From JALYLC01 sp963743275 (GTDB taxonomy: Bacteria > Actinomycetota > Thermoleophilia > Gaiellales > JALYLC01): DNA of 64,000 nucleotides. This document shows positions 1 to 9,589 of the stretch, piece by piece; position 1 is the first letter of the stretch; every line of letters starts with the position of its first letter. The translations under genes and the position numbers were made by a program. The notes beneath the pieces are model-generated. The model saw only the letters and a list, made by a program, of their open reading frames with translations. It was not told the DNA's origin and ran no database searches. The stretch lies in contig CAVUPB010000002.1 of NCBI GenBank assembly GCA_963743275.1, forward strand, positions 62,001-126,000, read 5' to 3'.

Positions 1-666
1 AAGGCGGCGGCCGGACGCCGCAAGCCGCCCGGCTACAAGCCGAGCAAGGGCCGCTCGTTCGGGGCGCTGGCCAGCCGCCGCGTGCTCGGCAGCGCCGGGG
101 TCCTCGTCGTCGTGGCGCTGATCGGCGTCGTCGTGTTCGCGACGAACGTCTTCGGCAGCGACAAGCTCGCCGGCATGAAGACGCTCGTCAAGAACGGCAC
201 CTGCGTCGAGACCGACTTCGCGAAGAGCATGGGCCGCTCGCACACGACGAACCCGAAGACGAAGATCGTCTACACCCAGTCCGACCCGCCGACCTCGGGC
301 AAGCACTACCAGACGCCGCCTCCGCTGATGATCTACGACGAGCCCGTGCCGCAGTGGATCCTCCTGCACGCGCTCGAGCACGGCAACGTCCTCGTGCAGT
401 ACGGCGACAAGGTCTCGGCCGCCGACAAGGCCGCGCTGCGCGCCGCCGTGTTGACGCACCGGGAGCGGACGCTCATGGCGCCGTATCCGAAGCTCGGCAA
501 GCGCGTCGTCTACACGGCCTGGCAGCGGATGCTGAGCTGTCAGGGCTTCCAGAAGGACGCGCTCACGGGCGCGCAGGCCAAGTGGGCCGGCTCGCACGGC
601 ATCGCGCCCGAGCGGGCGGCGTTCAGCACGCCCGGCGCGGGCGTGCTCCCCGGCACCGGCTGGTAG
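1..666 (+). CDS. DUF3105 domain membrane-anchored protein (5' partial)
   Basis: The reading frame is open to the left edge, so the true start lies outside the window; 221 codons are visible. A basic, Lys/Arg-rich cytoplasmic stretch is followed by one hydrophobic segment (about visible residues 28-50) and then an extracytoplasmic domain. That domain carries the DUF3105 hallmarks PPTSGKHY and HALEHG, spaced as in the family, and two cysteines. DUF3105 proteins are common in actinobacteria and have no established function. The GTG at 82 would cut into the membrane segment, so it is unlikely to be the start. Family assignment is firm; function is unknown. Confidence 0.85.
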   Translation, partial: KAAAGRRKPPGYKPSKGRSFGALASRRVLGSAGVLVVVALIGVVVFATNVFGSDKLAGMKTLVKNGTCVETDFAKSMGRSHTTNPKTKIVYTQSDPPTSGKHYQTPPPLMIYDEPVPQWILLHALEHGNVLVQYGDKVSAADKAALRAAVLTHRERTLMAPYPKLGKRVVYTAWQRMLSCQGFQKDALTGAQAKWAGSHGIAPERAAFSTPGAGVLPGTGW

Positions 667-692
667 ATCGCCCGGATCCGCGCGTCAGTGCG

Positions 693-1475
693 TCAGAACG
701 ACGCGAGCGCGAGCCGCAGGAGCGCCGGCTTCTCGGCCAGCGGCGGGTACGTCACGAGCGGCACGCCGACGTAGCGGCGGTCGACGTGGAAGCGGCTGCG
801 GGACTCGATGTGGCCCGAGCGCAGCTCGAGCGCGCGGCCCTCGGCGACCTCCTCGATGCGCACGTGACGGCCCGTCGCGTGCGCGGCCAGCTCGAGCGGC
901 TCGGCCGTCGAGGCGAAGAGCACGAAGCCGTCGCCGTGGCCGAGGCAGAGCGGGCGCGAGGCCCGGCGTGCGAGCGTCAGGCGGCCCGGCTCGCCGTCCC
1001 AGAGCACGCCCACCGCGGCGCTGCCGCGGACCTCGCCGAGCGTCGCGGCGATGTCCCCGGTGCGATCGGCGAGCATCGCGATGGCCTCGGAGTCGACCGT
1101 GATGTGGGGCGTCGAGCGCGGCGCGCGATGGCGGCGGAAGAGCTCGTCGTCGTTGTCGAGGTGCCCGTTGTGGACGATGACGGCGCGGCCGTAGCGCACG
1201 GGGTGGTTGTTGTCGTTGACCGACGGCACGCCCTTGGTGTAGCCGCGCACGTGGAAGATCGCCTCGCCGGCCCCGTCGGGCACGGCGATGTGCTCGACGA
1301 ACTCGCGCAGCCGCATCGACTCCTTGTGCACCTCCACGGTGCCGTCGGGAGCGTGGTAGCCGTAGCCCGTCGCGTCGGTGCCCCGCTCGGCGATGCCGGC
1401 GAGCAGGAGCTTCGCGAGCGCGTTCCGATCGAGCCCGACGCCCGGGGCGATCGTGAAGCCGGCGATTCCGCACAT
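693..1475 (-). CDS. Class II glutamine amidotransferase domain protein
   Basis: The 260-aa protein begins MCGIAGF, so Cys2 becomes the N-terminal nucleophile after Met removal, as in Ntn-type class II glutaminases. An RGYT segment and HNGHLDN loop match the glutamine-binding pocket of GlmS/PurF-type domains. No synthetase or isomerase domain follows, so this is a stand-alone glutaminase domain (GATase_6-like) whose acceptor partner cannot be told from sequence. It lies 44 nt downstream of the DoxX-like gene on the same strand and may be co-transcribed with it. It converges on the DUF3105 gene. Confidence 0.85.
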   Translation of the reverse strand: MCGIAGFTIAPGVGLDRNALAKLLLAGIAERGTDATGYGYHAPDGTVEVHKESMRLREFVEHIAVPDGAGEAIFHVRGYTKGVPSVNDNNHPVRYGRAVIVHNGHLDNDDELFRRHRAPRSTPHITVDSEAIAMLADRTGDIAATLGEVRGSAAVGVLWDGEPGRLTLARRASRPLCLGHGDGFVLFASTAEPLELAAHATGRHVRIEEVAEGRALELRSGHIESRSRFHVDRRYVGVPLVTYPPLAEKPALLRLALASF

Positions 1476-1519
1476 GACCTCAGCCTACCCCGAGCCCCCC
1501 CGATCGGCCTACCGAACCC

Positions 1520-1987
1520 TCAGGGGTCGCGGCCGAGCGCGTCGTCGAGGCTCATGCGGCGCGAGACCGGCAGCAGCAGGAGCAGCGCCGAGAGCAGGAT
1601 GAGCATGAGGTAGCCGTAGAGCCACTCGCCCGGCGCGTTCGCGATCAGCAGCGTGATCGCGATCGCCTGCAGCAGTCCGAGCACGGCTCCGAGGCGCGTG
1701 AGCAGGCCGACGAGCAGGGAGAGCCCCGTGATCAGGCCGAGGGCGAACAGCAGCCAGCCGAGCACGGTCGTGTGCGGGATCAGGACGTTGTCGACGAGGC
1801 TGCGCAGCGGCGGCGTGAACGCGTGGGCCTTGGCCAGCTCGAGCGTGCGCGGCAGGCCGCGGTAGTTGCCCTTCCCGAAGTCGGTCGGCAGGCGCCAGAG
1901 CAGGTTGACGAGCCAGAACACGCCCATGAATGCGCGTACGCCGGCAAGGCTGAGCAGCACGCGCTCGCGCTCGTCCATCCGCGCCAA
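1520..1987 (-). CDS. DoxX-like small integral membrane protein
   Basis: This is a predicted membrane protein of about 155 aa with four hydrophobic segments and a short charged C-terminus. The GWLLFALGLITGLSLLVGLLT region, with its glycine-rich pair of helices, resembles DoxX/DUF417-like four-helix proteins; the match is by pattern only. The frame can start at TTG (1987) or three codons later at ATG (1978). No strong ribosome site distinguishes them, and ATG at 1978 is perhaps preferable. The tRNA-Leu promoter lies about 35 bp away on the opposite strand. Function is unknown. Confidence 0.65.
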   Translation of the reverse strand: MARMDERERVLLSLAGVRAFMGVFWLVNLLWRLPTDFGKGNYRGLPRTLELAKAHAFTPPLRSLVDNVLIPHTTVLGWLLFALGLITGLSLLVGLLTRLGAVLGLLQAIAITLLIANAPGEWLYGYLMLILLSALLLLLPVSRRMSLDDALGRDP

Positions 1988-2022
1988 CGCTAGCAGGGCG
2001 TGAGAATCGTCACGTGGGCGCG

Positions 2023-2028
2023 TAGACT
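2023..2028 (+). promoter_or_regulatory. -10 box of tRNA-Leu (TAGACT)
   Basis: TAGACT lies six nucleotides before the first base of the tRNA, the expected -10 to transcription-start distance. It gives an internal standard for the TANNNT boxes found in front of many protein genes here; the same hexamer precedes iscA at 25140. No convincing -35 box is seen. Confidence 0.6.
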
Positions 2029-2034
2029 GCCGCG

Positions 2035-2117
2035 GCCCGGGTGGTGGAACTGGTCAGACACGGCCGGCTTAAACCCGGCTGCCTCGCGGCATGCGGGTTC
2101 GAGTCCCGCCCCGGGCA
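2035..2117 (+). tRNA. tRNA-Leu (anticodon TAA)
   Basis: The acceptor stem GCCCGGG pairs with CCCGGGC at 2110-2116, with discriminator A at 2117. The anticodon stem GCCGG/CCGGC encloses the loop CTTAAAC, giving anticodon TAA. A long variable arm (class II, Leu-type) and a T-arm with GTTCGAGTC are present. The 3' CCA is not encoded. Confidence 0.95.
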
Positions 2118-2142
2118 TTTGCGTTGTGAGAGCGTTCGGTGC

Positions 2143-2835
2143 CTATCCGTCGGACTGAGAGCTGCTCCGTGCGAGCCGCCGTAGCTTGAGGGACAGGCCG
2201 AGGATCCAGCCGAAGAGGATGACGAGGAAGATCAGGAACGTCGCCTGTCCGTGCGGGCCGACCACGAGCGAGAGGACGAGCGCGACGCCGACGAGCGGCG
2301 AGACGATCGCGAACGGCCTCCAGCGCACATCGCCGCGGAGCGCGAGCCCGAGGACGAGCGTCGCCAGAAGGATGGAAGGCATGGCGACGATGAACGAGAG
2401 GCCGTGGATCCAGCCGTTCACGGTCGAGGGGTCCTCGCCGTCGACCGACGACAGGTCGGTCTTGGAGCTCGACGTCACGATCGCGGCTCCGAACAGCGTC
2501 AGCAACCCGAAGGCGACGGTCGACAGCCGGCGCCGCGGGAGCCGGGTCCGCAGCCCGAACGCGAAGGTGAGGAGCATGACTCCGGTGAGGAAGAACGCTC
2601 CGATCTGCATCCAGCCGTGTGGGCCGAGCGCGAGACAGCTCGGGTACGGCAGGTTCTTGCCGCCGAAGAGCCGCCAGCCGATGCCGTGCAGGTAGTCGAG
2701 GCTCCACCAGGTGTTGAGCAGGATCAGCCCGAGGAACAGCGGCCCGGCGACGAGGCCGGCCGTCGCGCCGAGCCGGGCGGCATCGATGCCGGCGCGGGTG
2801 CTGAGAGGGTGGGCGATCTCGGTCGTGCCGGTCAT
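2143..2835 (-). CDS. DUF998 family integral membrane protein
   Basis: The 230-aa protein has about six hydrophobic segments. Between them lie family-like loops, including LGPHGWMQIGAFF and NGWIHGLSF, whose HGW and IHG motifs are typical of DUF998. An AAGGAG ribosome site sits seven nucleotides before the ATG, one of the clearer Shine-Dalgarno sites in the window, and supports the chosen start. DUF998 proteins are predicted membrane proteins without a proven role. The gene is divergent from the downstream sensor kinase. Confidence 0.75.
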   Translation of the reverse strand: MTGTTEIAHPLSTRAGIDAARLGATAGLVAGPLFLGLILLNTWWSLDYLHGIGWRLFGGKNLPYPSCLALGPHGWMQIGAFFLTGVMLLTFAFGLRTRLPRRRLSTVAFGLLTLFGAAIVTSSSKTDLSSVDGEDPSTVNGWIHGLSFIVAMPSILLATLVLGLALRGDVRWRPFAIVSPLVGVALVLSLVVGPHGQATFLIFLVILFGWILGLSLKLRRLARSSSQSDG

Positions 2836-2997
2836 TTCGAGCTCCTTGCGTTCGGGATTTCGCGACCGTAGGAGCCGGCGCGCGGCGCGTCCTCGGTAGA
2901 ACTGCTCGATCGCTTCATCCCGGGGGGTGAACCGCTCTCAGCCTCGCGATCGAGGCGGTGGCGCCGCCCCCTGGTTACGGTTGACGGGTGCAGCTGC

Positions 2998-4176
2998 GTG
3001 TGGAGCGAGCGCAAGCAGGGCGTCGCCGACGTCGCGATGGCGCTCGCCATCGCGCTGGAGGCGCAATGGGAGGCCTGGACAGCGCCGCTCTTCCCGGCCG
3101 GCGGAGCCGGCAGCCCGCACGTCGTCGGCCCACGGGCGCAGCTCGCGGCGTCGTACCTCGTCGTCTCGCTCGCCCTCGTCGCGCGGCGCCGCTACCCGGT
3201 CGGGGTGCTGGCGACGATGATCGCGGCGGCTCTCGTCCCCGCGCTCGTCTCCGGCACGGCGCAGGGCTTCGGGCAGGTGCTGCCCTTCGGCCTCGCCATC
3301 TACACGATCGGGGCGCACTGCCCCCGCAGAACGTCGCTCTGGTGTCTGGGCCCGCTGCTTGCGTTCATCGCTCTCCTGCAGGCGCTCGATCCAGCCGTGG
3401 AGCGAGCGAGCGACACGCTGGGAGCTCTCCCGTTCGCCGTCGTGCTGGTGCTGCTGCCGTGGGTCGCCGGCATGTACGTGCGCACGCGGCGCCTCTACGT
3501 CGCCGAGTTGCGCGCCCGGGCCGAGCGCGCCGAGGCGGAGCGCGAGGAGCGCGCGCGGGCCGCGGTGGCCGAGGAGCAGGCGCGCATCGCGCGCGAGCTG
3601 CACGACGCCGTCGCGCACGCCATGAGCGTGATGGTCGTGCAGGCGGAGGCGGCAGAGGAGATGCTCGCGCACGACCCCGAGCGCGCGCGCCTGCCGATCC
3701 AGCGGATCCAGAGCGTGGGCCGCAGCGGCCTCGACGAGATGCGACGCCTGCTGGGGGTGCTGCGTCGCGACGAGTCGGCTGCGCTCGCGCCACAGCCGGG
3801 CCTGAGCGGCATCGGAGCCCTGGCCGACGAGATCCGCGCCGTCGGCCTGCCGGTGGACGTGGCCGTCGACGGGGTGCCGCGCCCGCTCCCGACGGGCATC
3901 GAGATCTCCGCCTATCGCATCGTCCAGGAGGCGCTGACGAACGTGCTCAAGCACGCCCGGGCCTCGCGCGTCGCCGTGCGGATCGCGTACGGCAACGGGC
4001 TCGAGCTCGATGTGGTCGACGACGGCGTGGGAGCAGGCGCTCACGCGAGCAGCGGACACGGCATCGTCGGCATGCGCGAGCGGGTGGCGCTCTATGGCGG
4101 CACGCTCGACGTCGGCCCCGTGACCGGCAGCGGCTTCCGCGTGCGGGCGACCTTCCCGCTCGAGGCACCGGCATGA
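2998..4176 (+). CDS. NarL-type sensor histidine kinase
   Basis: The 392-aa protein has an N-terminal membrane domain of about five hydrophobic segments (residues 10-165) and a charged coiled linker. A HisKA_3 dimerisation domain follows with the phospho-acceptor in ARELHDAVAHAMS (His202), then a HATPase_c domain with N-box EALTNVLKHA and G-boxes DDGVGAG and GHGIVGMRERV. It should phosphorylate the response regulator whose ATG overlaps its stop (ATGA, 4173-4176). The GTG start at 2998 is chosen because no better in-frame start lies upstream. The stimulus is unknown. Confidence 0.88.
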   Translation: MWSERKQGVADVAMALAIALEAQWEAWTAPLFPAGGAGSPHVVGPRAQLAASYLVVSLALVARRRYPVGVLATMIAAALVPALVSGTAQGFGQVLPFGLAIYTIGAHCPRRTSLWCLGPLLAFIALLQALDPAVERASDTLGALPFAVVLVLLPWVAGMYVRTRRLYVAELRARAERAEAEREERARAAVAEEQARIARELHDAVAHAMSVMVVQAEAAEEMLAHDPERARLPIQRIQSVGRSGLDEMRRLLGVLRRDESAALAPQPGLSGIGALADEIRAVGLPVDVAVDGVPRPLPTGIEISAYRIVQEALTNVLKHARASRVAVRIAYGNGLELDVVDDGVGAGAHASSGHGIVGMRERVALYGGTLDVGPVTGSGFRVRATFPLEAPA

Positions 4177-5168
4177 TCCGCATCCTCCTCGTCGACGATC
4201 AGGAGCTCGTGCGCGACGGCTTCGCGATGATCCTCGGCGCGCAGACGGACATGGAGGTCGTCGGATACGCGGGCGACGGCCGCGAGGCGGTTGCCTGCGC
4301 GCAGGCAACGATGCCCGACGTGGTGCTGATGGACGTGCGCATGCCCGGAATGGACGGCATCGAGGCGACGCGCCGCCTACGCGCACGCGGGTTCGAGCGC
4401 CTCGGAATCCTCATGCTGACCACGTTCGACCTCGACGAGTACGTGTACGAGGCGCTGCGTGCCGGCGCGAGCGGCTTTCTGCTCAAGGACGTGCCGCGCA
4501 CGACCCTCATCGCCGGCGTGCGCACCGTCGCAGCAGGCGACAGTCTCCTCGCACCGGCGATCACGCGCAAACTGATCGAGCGTTTCGTCTCGGGCCCGCT
4601 CCTCACGGACACCCCTCCGGCCGAGCTGGCCCAGCTGAGCGCGCGCGAACAGGACGTGCTGCTGCTGATCGCGCGCGGCCACTCGAATGCGGAGATCGCC
4701 GCCCAGCTGTTTCTGAGTGAGGCGACCATCAAGACCCACGTCGCGTCCATCCTGCGCAAGCTCGACCTGCGCGACCGCGTACAAGCGGTCGTCTGGGCCT
4801 ACGAGGCGGGCGTCGTGCTGCGCGGCCACGCACAACTGATGCGCAGCCCGATCGCGGCACGGCGCCGGCGGGTGCCCGCCTCGTCTCGCCGCCGAGGCGC
4901 ACTTCAGAGGGCTGCGCGCTGCGCCCCCGCCGCCAGCAGCGCGGCGCCGTGCAGGATGTCCCGCTCGGAGACGACCGCCTCGGCCAGGCCGAAGCGATCG
5001 AGCACGCATCCGAGCACGACGAGCCCGCCGACGATCACGGGCGCGCGCGCGGGCTCGAGCCCGGCGACGGCGCGGCGCTGCGCGAGCGGCATCGCTGCAA
5101 GGCGGGCCTGCAGGTCGCGCACCTGCGTGCGCGTGATGCGGGCGCCGTGCACGGCCTCGGGGTCGTAG
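4173..5168 (+). CDS. NarL/FixJ-type response regulator with anomalous C-terminal tail
   Basis: The receiver domain (residues 1-120) has acidic residues DD8-9, phospho-acceptor Asp54 (VLMDVRMPGMDG) and a conserved Lys in LLKDV. A LuxR-type HTH follows (LSAREQDVLLLIARGHSNAEIA, about residues 150-215). Normal family members end near residue 215-220. Here the frame stays open to residue 331, the extra part being Arg/Ala/Ser-rich low-complexity sequence. From residue 244 it is antisense to the convergent ppx gene. The tail looks like loss of the original stop (mutation or sequencing indel) rather than a domain. It is translationally coupled to the kinase. Confidence 0.85.
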   Translation: MIRILLVDDQELVRDGFAMILGAQTDMEVVGYAGDGREAVACAQATMPDVVLMDVRMPGMDGIEATRRLRARGFERLGILMLTTFDLDEYVYEALRAGASGFLLKDVPRTTLIAGVRTVAAGDSLLAPAITRKLIERFVSGPLLTDTPPAELAQLSAREQDVLLLIARGHSNAEIAAQLFLSEATIKTHVASILRKLDLRDRVQAVVWAYEAGVVLRGHAQLMRSPIAARRRRVPASSRRRGALQRAARCAPAASSAAPCRMSRSETTASARPKRSSTHPSTTSPPTITGARAGSSPATARRCASGIAARRACRSRTCVRVMRAPCTASGS

Positions 5169-5848
5169 CCGCCGTGCGCGATCGCGGCGAGCGTCGTCGC
5201 GGTGCCGGCGACGGCGGTGGCGCGTCGCGTCGCCGCGACGACATCGTCCGGCACGCCGGCGAGCAGCTCCCGGACCGCGGCTGCGCAGGCTGCCAGGTCG
5301 GTATCCGCGATCACGTCCTCGCCCAGATGGCGCTCGGTCATGCGCACGCAACCGGCCTGCAGCGAGCACGCCCAGGCGACTCCGCGGGCTGTGCCGAGCA
5401 CGAGCTCCGTGGAGCCCCCGCCGACGTCGACGACGAGCATCCCGTCGGCCGCTGCGGGCTCGTCGCCCCGTGCCGACGAGCGCACGCCCGCGAACGTCGC
5501 GGCAGCCTCCTCGTCGCCCGAGAGCAGCCGGGGATCGAAGCCGGTCGCCGCCACGCGCGCGAGGAAGCCGTCGCGATTCACGGCGTCGCGCACGGCGCTC
5601 GTGGCGACGGCGAGGAGGCGCTCGGATCCGAGCGCTCGTGCGCGCGCGGCGTAGCGCTCGAGCACGGCGGTCACGCGCAGCATCGGAGCCTCCGCGAGCG
5701 CTCCGCTGGCATCGACGCCCTCGCCGAGCCGGGTGATCTCGAGCAGGCGCTCGACCTCGTCCACCGCCGTGTCGCCGCCGACGTCAGCGACGAGGAGGCG
5801 CGTCGAATTGGTGCCGAGGTCGGCGGCGGCGACGCGCATCCGCGCCAT
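4904..5848 (-). CDS. ppx: Ppx/GppA family exopolyphosphatase
   Basis: The 314-aa protein belongs to the ASKHA phosphotransferase fold. The N-terminal DLGTNSTRLLVADV motif and the central VVDVGGGSTEL motif are the two phosphate-binding loops of Ppx/GppA enzymes, and AGTATTLAAI forms the third conserved element. The length matches the short actinobacterial type, which lacks the C-terminal HD-like domain of E. coli Ppx. It removes terminal phosphates from polyphosphate or the pppGpp gamma-phosphate; sequence alone does not decide between them. Its 3' end is overlapped for 265 bp by the extended response regulator frame. Confidence 0.88.
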   Translation of the reverse strand: MARMRVAAADLGTNSTRLLVADVGGDTAVDEVERLLEITRLGEGVDASGALAEAPMLRVTAVLERYAARARALGSERLLAVATSAVRDAVNRDGFLARVAATGFDPRLLSGDEEAAATFAGVRSSARGDEPAAADGMLVVDVGGGSTELVLGTARGVAWACSLQAGCVRMTERHLGEDVIADTDLAACAAAVRELLAGVPDDVVAATRRATAVAGTATTLAAIAHGGYDPEAVHGARITRTQVRDLQARLAAMPLAQRRAVAGLEPARAPVIVGGLVVLGCVLDRFGLAEAVVSERDILHGAALLAAGAQRAAL

Positions 5849-5899
5849 CGTGCCATGTCTTGCATCGCAGAGGACGGTGCGTTACGATCCGGGCGACGA

Positions 5900-5973
<74 letters not shown>

Positions 5974-5977
5974 TAGA

Positions 5978-6014
5978 CGGAGGGCGCGCGCGACGCGGCG
6001 CCCTCCGCCGTTTT
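5978..6014 (+). terminator. Intrinsic terminator after tRNA-fMet
   Basis: An inverted repeat with a 9-bp GC-rich stem (GGAGGGCGC at 5979-5987, GCGCCCTCC at 5998-6006) is followed within four bases by TTTT (6011-6014). It lies directly downstream of the tRNA and ahead of the SDR gene. Confidence 0.7.
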
Positions 6015-6063
6015 CGGCGGAAGTCACGCCCTCGTCTCCCGGCCCGCCGGTGGTTTCGCGACG

Positions 6064-6813
6064 GTGGCGGTCCGAACCATCGCGATCGGACGCCCGATTC
6101 CTGACGCAGCCACCACCGAGAAGCGCCTCGTCGCCGTCGTGACGGGCGGCAACAGGGGCATCGGCCTCGAGGTCTGCCGGCAGCTCGCCGAGCGGGGCTA
6201 CGCCGTCGTCCTGGGATCGCGCGACGCCCGCAAGGGCCGCCGCGCGGCCGCCGCCCTGCAAGGCGCCGGAGACGTGACGGCGTGCGAGCTCGACGTCGCA
6301 GACGGCGCGAGCGTCGTCGCGGCGGCAGCCTGGGTCGCGGATCGCCACGGGCGCTGCGATGCGCTCGTGAACAACGCGGCGATCCTCTACGACACGTGGG
6401 CGCAGGCCCGCAGCGCAGATCTCGCCGTCGTGCGGGAGGCACTCGAGACGAACCTGCTCGGGGCCTGGCGCGTGACGCAGGCGTTCCTCCCGCTGCTCGA
6501 GGCGTCCCCGCACGCCCGCGTCGTCAACGTCTCGAGCGAGGCCGGATCGCTCGCCGGGATGGGTTCGGGCACGCCCGCCTACCACGTCAGCAAGGCCGCG
6601 CTGAACGCCCTGACGCGCACGCTGGCCGCCGAGCTGCGTCCCGCGGGGATCCTCGTCAACGCCGTCTGCCCGGGCTGGACCGCCACCGACATGGGCGGCG
6701 GGGGCGGGCGGCCGGTCGCCGCAGGCGCCGCGTCGGTCGTCTGGGGCGTGACGCTCGCGGACGGCGGCCCGACCGGCGGCTTCTTCCGCGACGGGCGCGC
6801 GCTGTCCTGGTGA
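6064..6813 (+). CDS. Short-chain dehydrogenase/reductase (classical SDR)
   Basis: The 249-aa protein is a Rossmann oxidoreductase using NAD(P)H. It has the glycine motif TGGNRGIG (27-34), NNAA (103-106), catalytic Ser157/158 and the YxxxK pair Tyr173-Lys177. The TGGNRGIG form and the overall pattern resemble carbonyl-reductase-like SDRs; the substrate cannot be read from sequence. The GTG start gives a slightly long N-terminus, and translation might begin nearer residue 20. It is followed 109 bp downstream by a second, dissimilar SDR with its own promoter. Confidence 0.85.
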   Translation: MAVRTIAIGRPIPDAATTEKRLVAVVTGGNRGIGLEVCRQLAERGYAVVLGSRDARKGRRAAAALQGAGDVTACELDVADGASVVAAAAWVADRHGRCDALVNNAAILYDTWAQARSADLAVVREALETNLLGAWRVTQAFLPLLEASPHARVVNVSSEAGSLAGMGSGTPAYHVSKAALNALTRTLAAELRPAGILVNAVCPGWTATDMGGGGGRPVAAGAASVVWGVTLADGGPTGGFFRDGRALSW

Positions 6814-6910
6814 GTTCGCGGCGGCGGTTTCGCCACCGCTGCGCGCGGGAGGTTCCTCGCGTGAGCCCCGCCACGATCCTCGAGCCGCCCGCCTGGGCGC
6901 CGCGCCCGGA

Positions 6911-6916
6911 TATGGT
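6911..6916 (+). promoter_or_regulatory. -10 box (TATGGT) of leaderless SDR gene
   Basis: TATGGT is followed by six nucleotides and then the ATG of the SDR gene at 6923, the spacing expected if transcription starts at or next to the start codon. No Shine-Dalgarno sequence is present. Confidence 0.5.
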
Positions 6917-6922
6917 CCGCGC

Positions 6923-7906
6923 ATGACCGCCCGCGCAAGGCTCGCCGGGATGGTCGACGCGGCCCTCGATGCGAGCATCGTGGGAGGCTTCTCGCGCGTC
7001 GGCCCGGCGCTGCGCGGCCGTCTCGAGGACTGGGACGACCCGCCGTCGATGAGCGGGCGCGTATGCCTCGTGACGGGGGCGAGCGGCGGCCTCGGCCTGG
7101 CGGCGAGCACCGGCCTCGCCCGCCTCGGTGCGTCGCTCCGCCTGCTCGTGCGCGATGCCGGCCGCGGCGAGGACGCCCGCCGCGCCATCGTGGCGGCGAC
7201 CGGCAACGAGGACGTGCGCTGCGAGCTCGTCGACGTCGCCGTGCGCCGCTCGCTGCGGGAGTGCGCCGAGCGGATCGAGGCCTCCGGCGAGCCGGTCCAC
7301 GTGCTCGTGCACAACGCGGGCGTGCTGCCGCGCGAGCGGCGGGAGACCGAGGAGGGGCTCGAGCTGACGTTCGCGACCAACGTGCTGGGGCCGCACCTGC
7401 TCACCCGGCTGCTGCGCGAGCGCCTGATCGCGAGCGCGCCGGCGCGCGTGATCTTCGTCTCCTCGGGCGGCATGTACACGAGCCGTCTCGACGTCGACGA
7501 CCTGCAGTCGCGCAGGCACGCGTTCGACGGCCGCATGGCCTACGCGCGCAGCAAGCGCGCCGAGGTCGTGCTCGCCGAGCGCTGGGCCGAGGAGTTCGCG
7601 GGCACCGGCGTCGTCGTCCACGCGATGCACCCCGGCTGGGCCGACACGCCGGGCATCAAGACCTCGATCCCGGCCTTCCAGCGCGTCATGCGCCCGCTCC
7701 TGCGCTCGCCCGAGCAGGGCGCCGACACGATCGTCTGGCTGGCCGCGGCCGCGGCGCCGGGCGCCACCACCGGGCGCTTCTGGAGCGACCGCCGTGTGCG
7801 CCCGACGCACCATCCGTTCGCACGCACGCGCGAGACGCCCGAGGATCGCGATCGGCTCTGGCACGCGCTCGAGGCGCTCGCGGCGGGTGCCGCGGCGCGG
7901 ATATGA
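6923..7906 (+). CDS. SDR family oxidoreductase (DHRS12-like)
   Basis: This is a 327-aa SDR with a 45-residue N-terminal extension before the nucleotide-binding motif TGASGGLG (51-58). NAG (131-133), Ser180/181 and Tyr207-Lys211 complete the active site. The long N-terminus and the MHPGWADTPGI region resemble the DHRS12-type group of SDRs. The reaction is an NAD(P)-dependent alcohol/ketone conversion on an unknown, perhaps lipid, substrate. A -10 box directly before the ATG suggests a leaderless transcript. The orphan ABC ATPase gene begins 35 bp downstream. Confidence 0.85.
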   Translation: MTARARLAGMVDAALDASIVGGFSRVGPALRGRLEDWDDPPSMSGRVCLVTGASGGLGLAASTGLARLGASLRLLVRDAGRGEDARRAIVAATGNEDVRCELVDVAVRRSLRECAERIEASGEPVHVLVHNAGVLPRERRETEEGLELTFATNVLGPHLLTRLLRERLIASAPARVIFVSSGGMYTSRLDVDDLQSRRHAFDGRMAYARSKRAEVVLAERWAEEFAGTGVVVHAMHPGWADTPGIKTSIPAFQRVMRPLLRSPEQGADTIVWLAAAAAPGATTGRFWSDRRVRPTHHPFARTRETPEDRDRLWHALEALAAGAAARI

Positions 7907-7941
7907 TCCCTCGCGTCAACGACGCGACGAGGAGCTGAGGC

Positions 7942-9138
<1,197 letters not shown>

Positions 9139-9147
9139 CGCCCTGAC

Positions 9148-9519
9148 TCAGGGCAGGACGACCACGCAGTCGATCTCGACCTTGATGCCACCCGGCAGGG
9201 CCGCCACCTGGACGGTCGTGCGCGCGGGCTTGGGATCGGGGAAGAACGTGGCGTAGACCTCGTTCATGGCCGAGAAGTCCTTGATGTCGGCCAGGAACAC
9301 CCCGCAGCGCACGACGTCCTCCCAGCCGGCCCCAGCCGCGCTGAGGATGCGCCCGACGTTCTCGAGCGTGAGCCGCGTCTCGTCCTCGACCGAGGCCGGG
9401 TCGTAGGCGCCGTCGACCAGCGGGCCCTGGCCCGAGACGTAGAGGAAGCGGCCTTCGGCGATGATCCCGGGGCTGTACGCACCGGCCGGCGTGGTCCCTT
9501 GAACAAGCGTTTTCGTCAT
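9148..9519 (-). CDS. RidA family protein (reactive imine deaminase)
   Basis: This is a 123-aa protein of the YjgF/YER057c/UK114 family. Conserved blocks are YSPGIIAEGRFLYVSGQGP and the C-terminal PARTTVQVAALPGGIKVEIDCVV, including the catalytic-type Arg and Glu. RidA proteins hydrolyse enamine/imine intermediates from PLP enzymes, and subfamilies vary. The start at 9519 (MTKTLV) is chosen over an upstream in-frame codon because it gives the usual RidA length. Its start is about 70 bp from the divergent FAH gene. Confidence 0.9.
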   Translation of the reverse strand: MTKTLVQGTTPAGAYSPGIIAEGRFLYVSGQGPLVDGAYDPASVEDETRLTLENVGRILSAAGAGWEDVVRCGVFLADIKDFSAMNEVYATFFPDPKPARTTVQVAALPGGIKVEIDCVVVLP

Positions 9520-9589
9520 GCGGGCAATCGTCGCAGATGCGCGTCGCCCCTGCGAGAATCGCCTTTCCGCCTCTCGACCCGGAGACCAC

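Noticed and set aside
2832..3050. Minus-strand ORF in the spacer before the sensor kinase
   Set aside because: It overlaps the start of both neighbours, has no family resemblance and no promoter or ribosome site.
9139..9150. CCCTGA/TCAGGG inverted repeat between the ABC ATPase and ridA as a terminator
   Set aside because: The stem is short, overlaps the ridA stop codon and has no T-run on either strand.
9518..9589. 24-codon extension of the FAH-family protein
   Set aside because: ATG 9590 has a good GGAGA ribosome site and the extension is not family-like.
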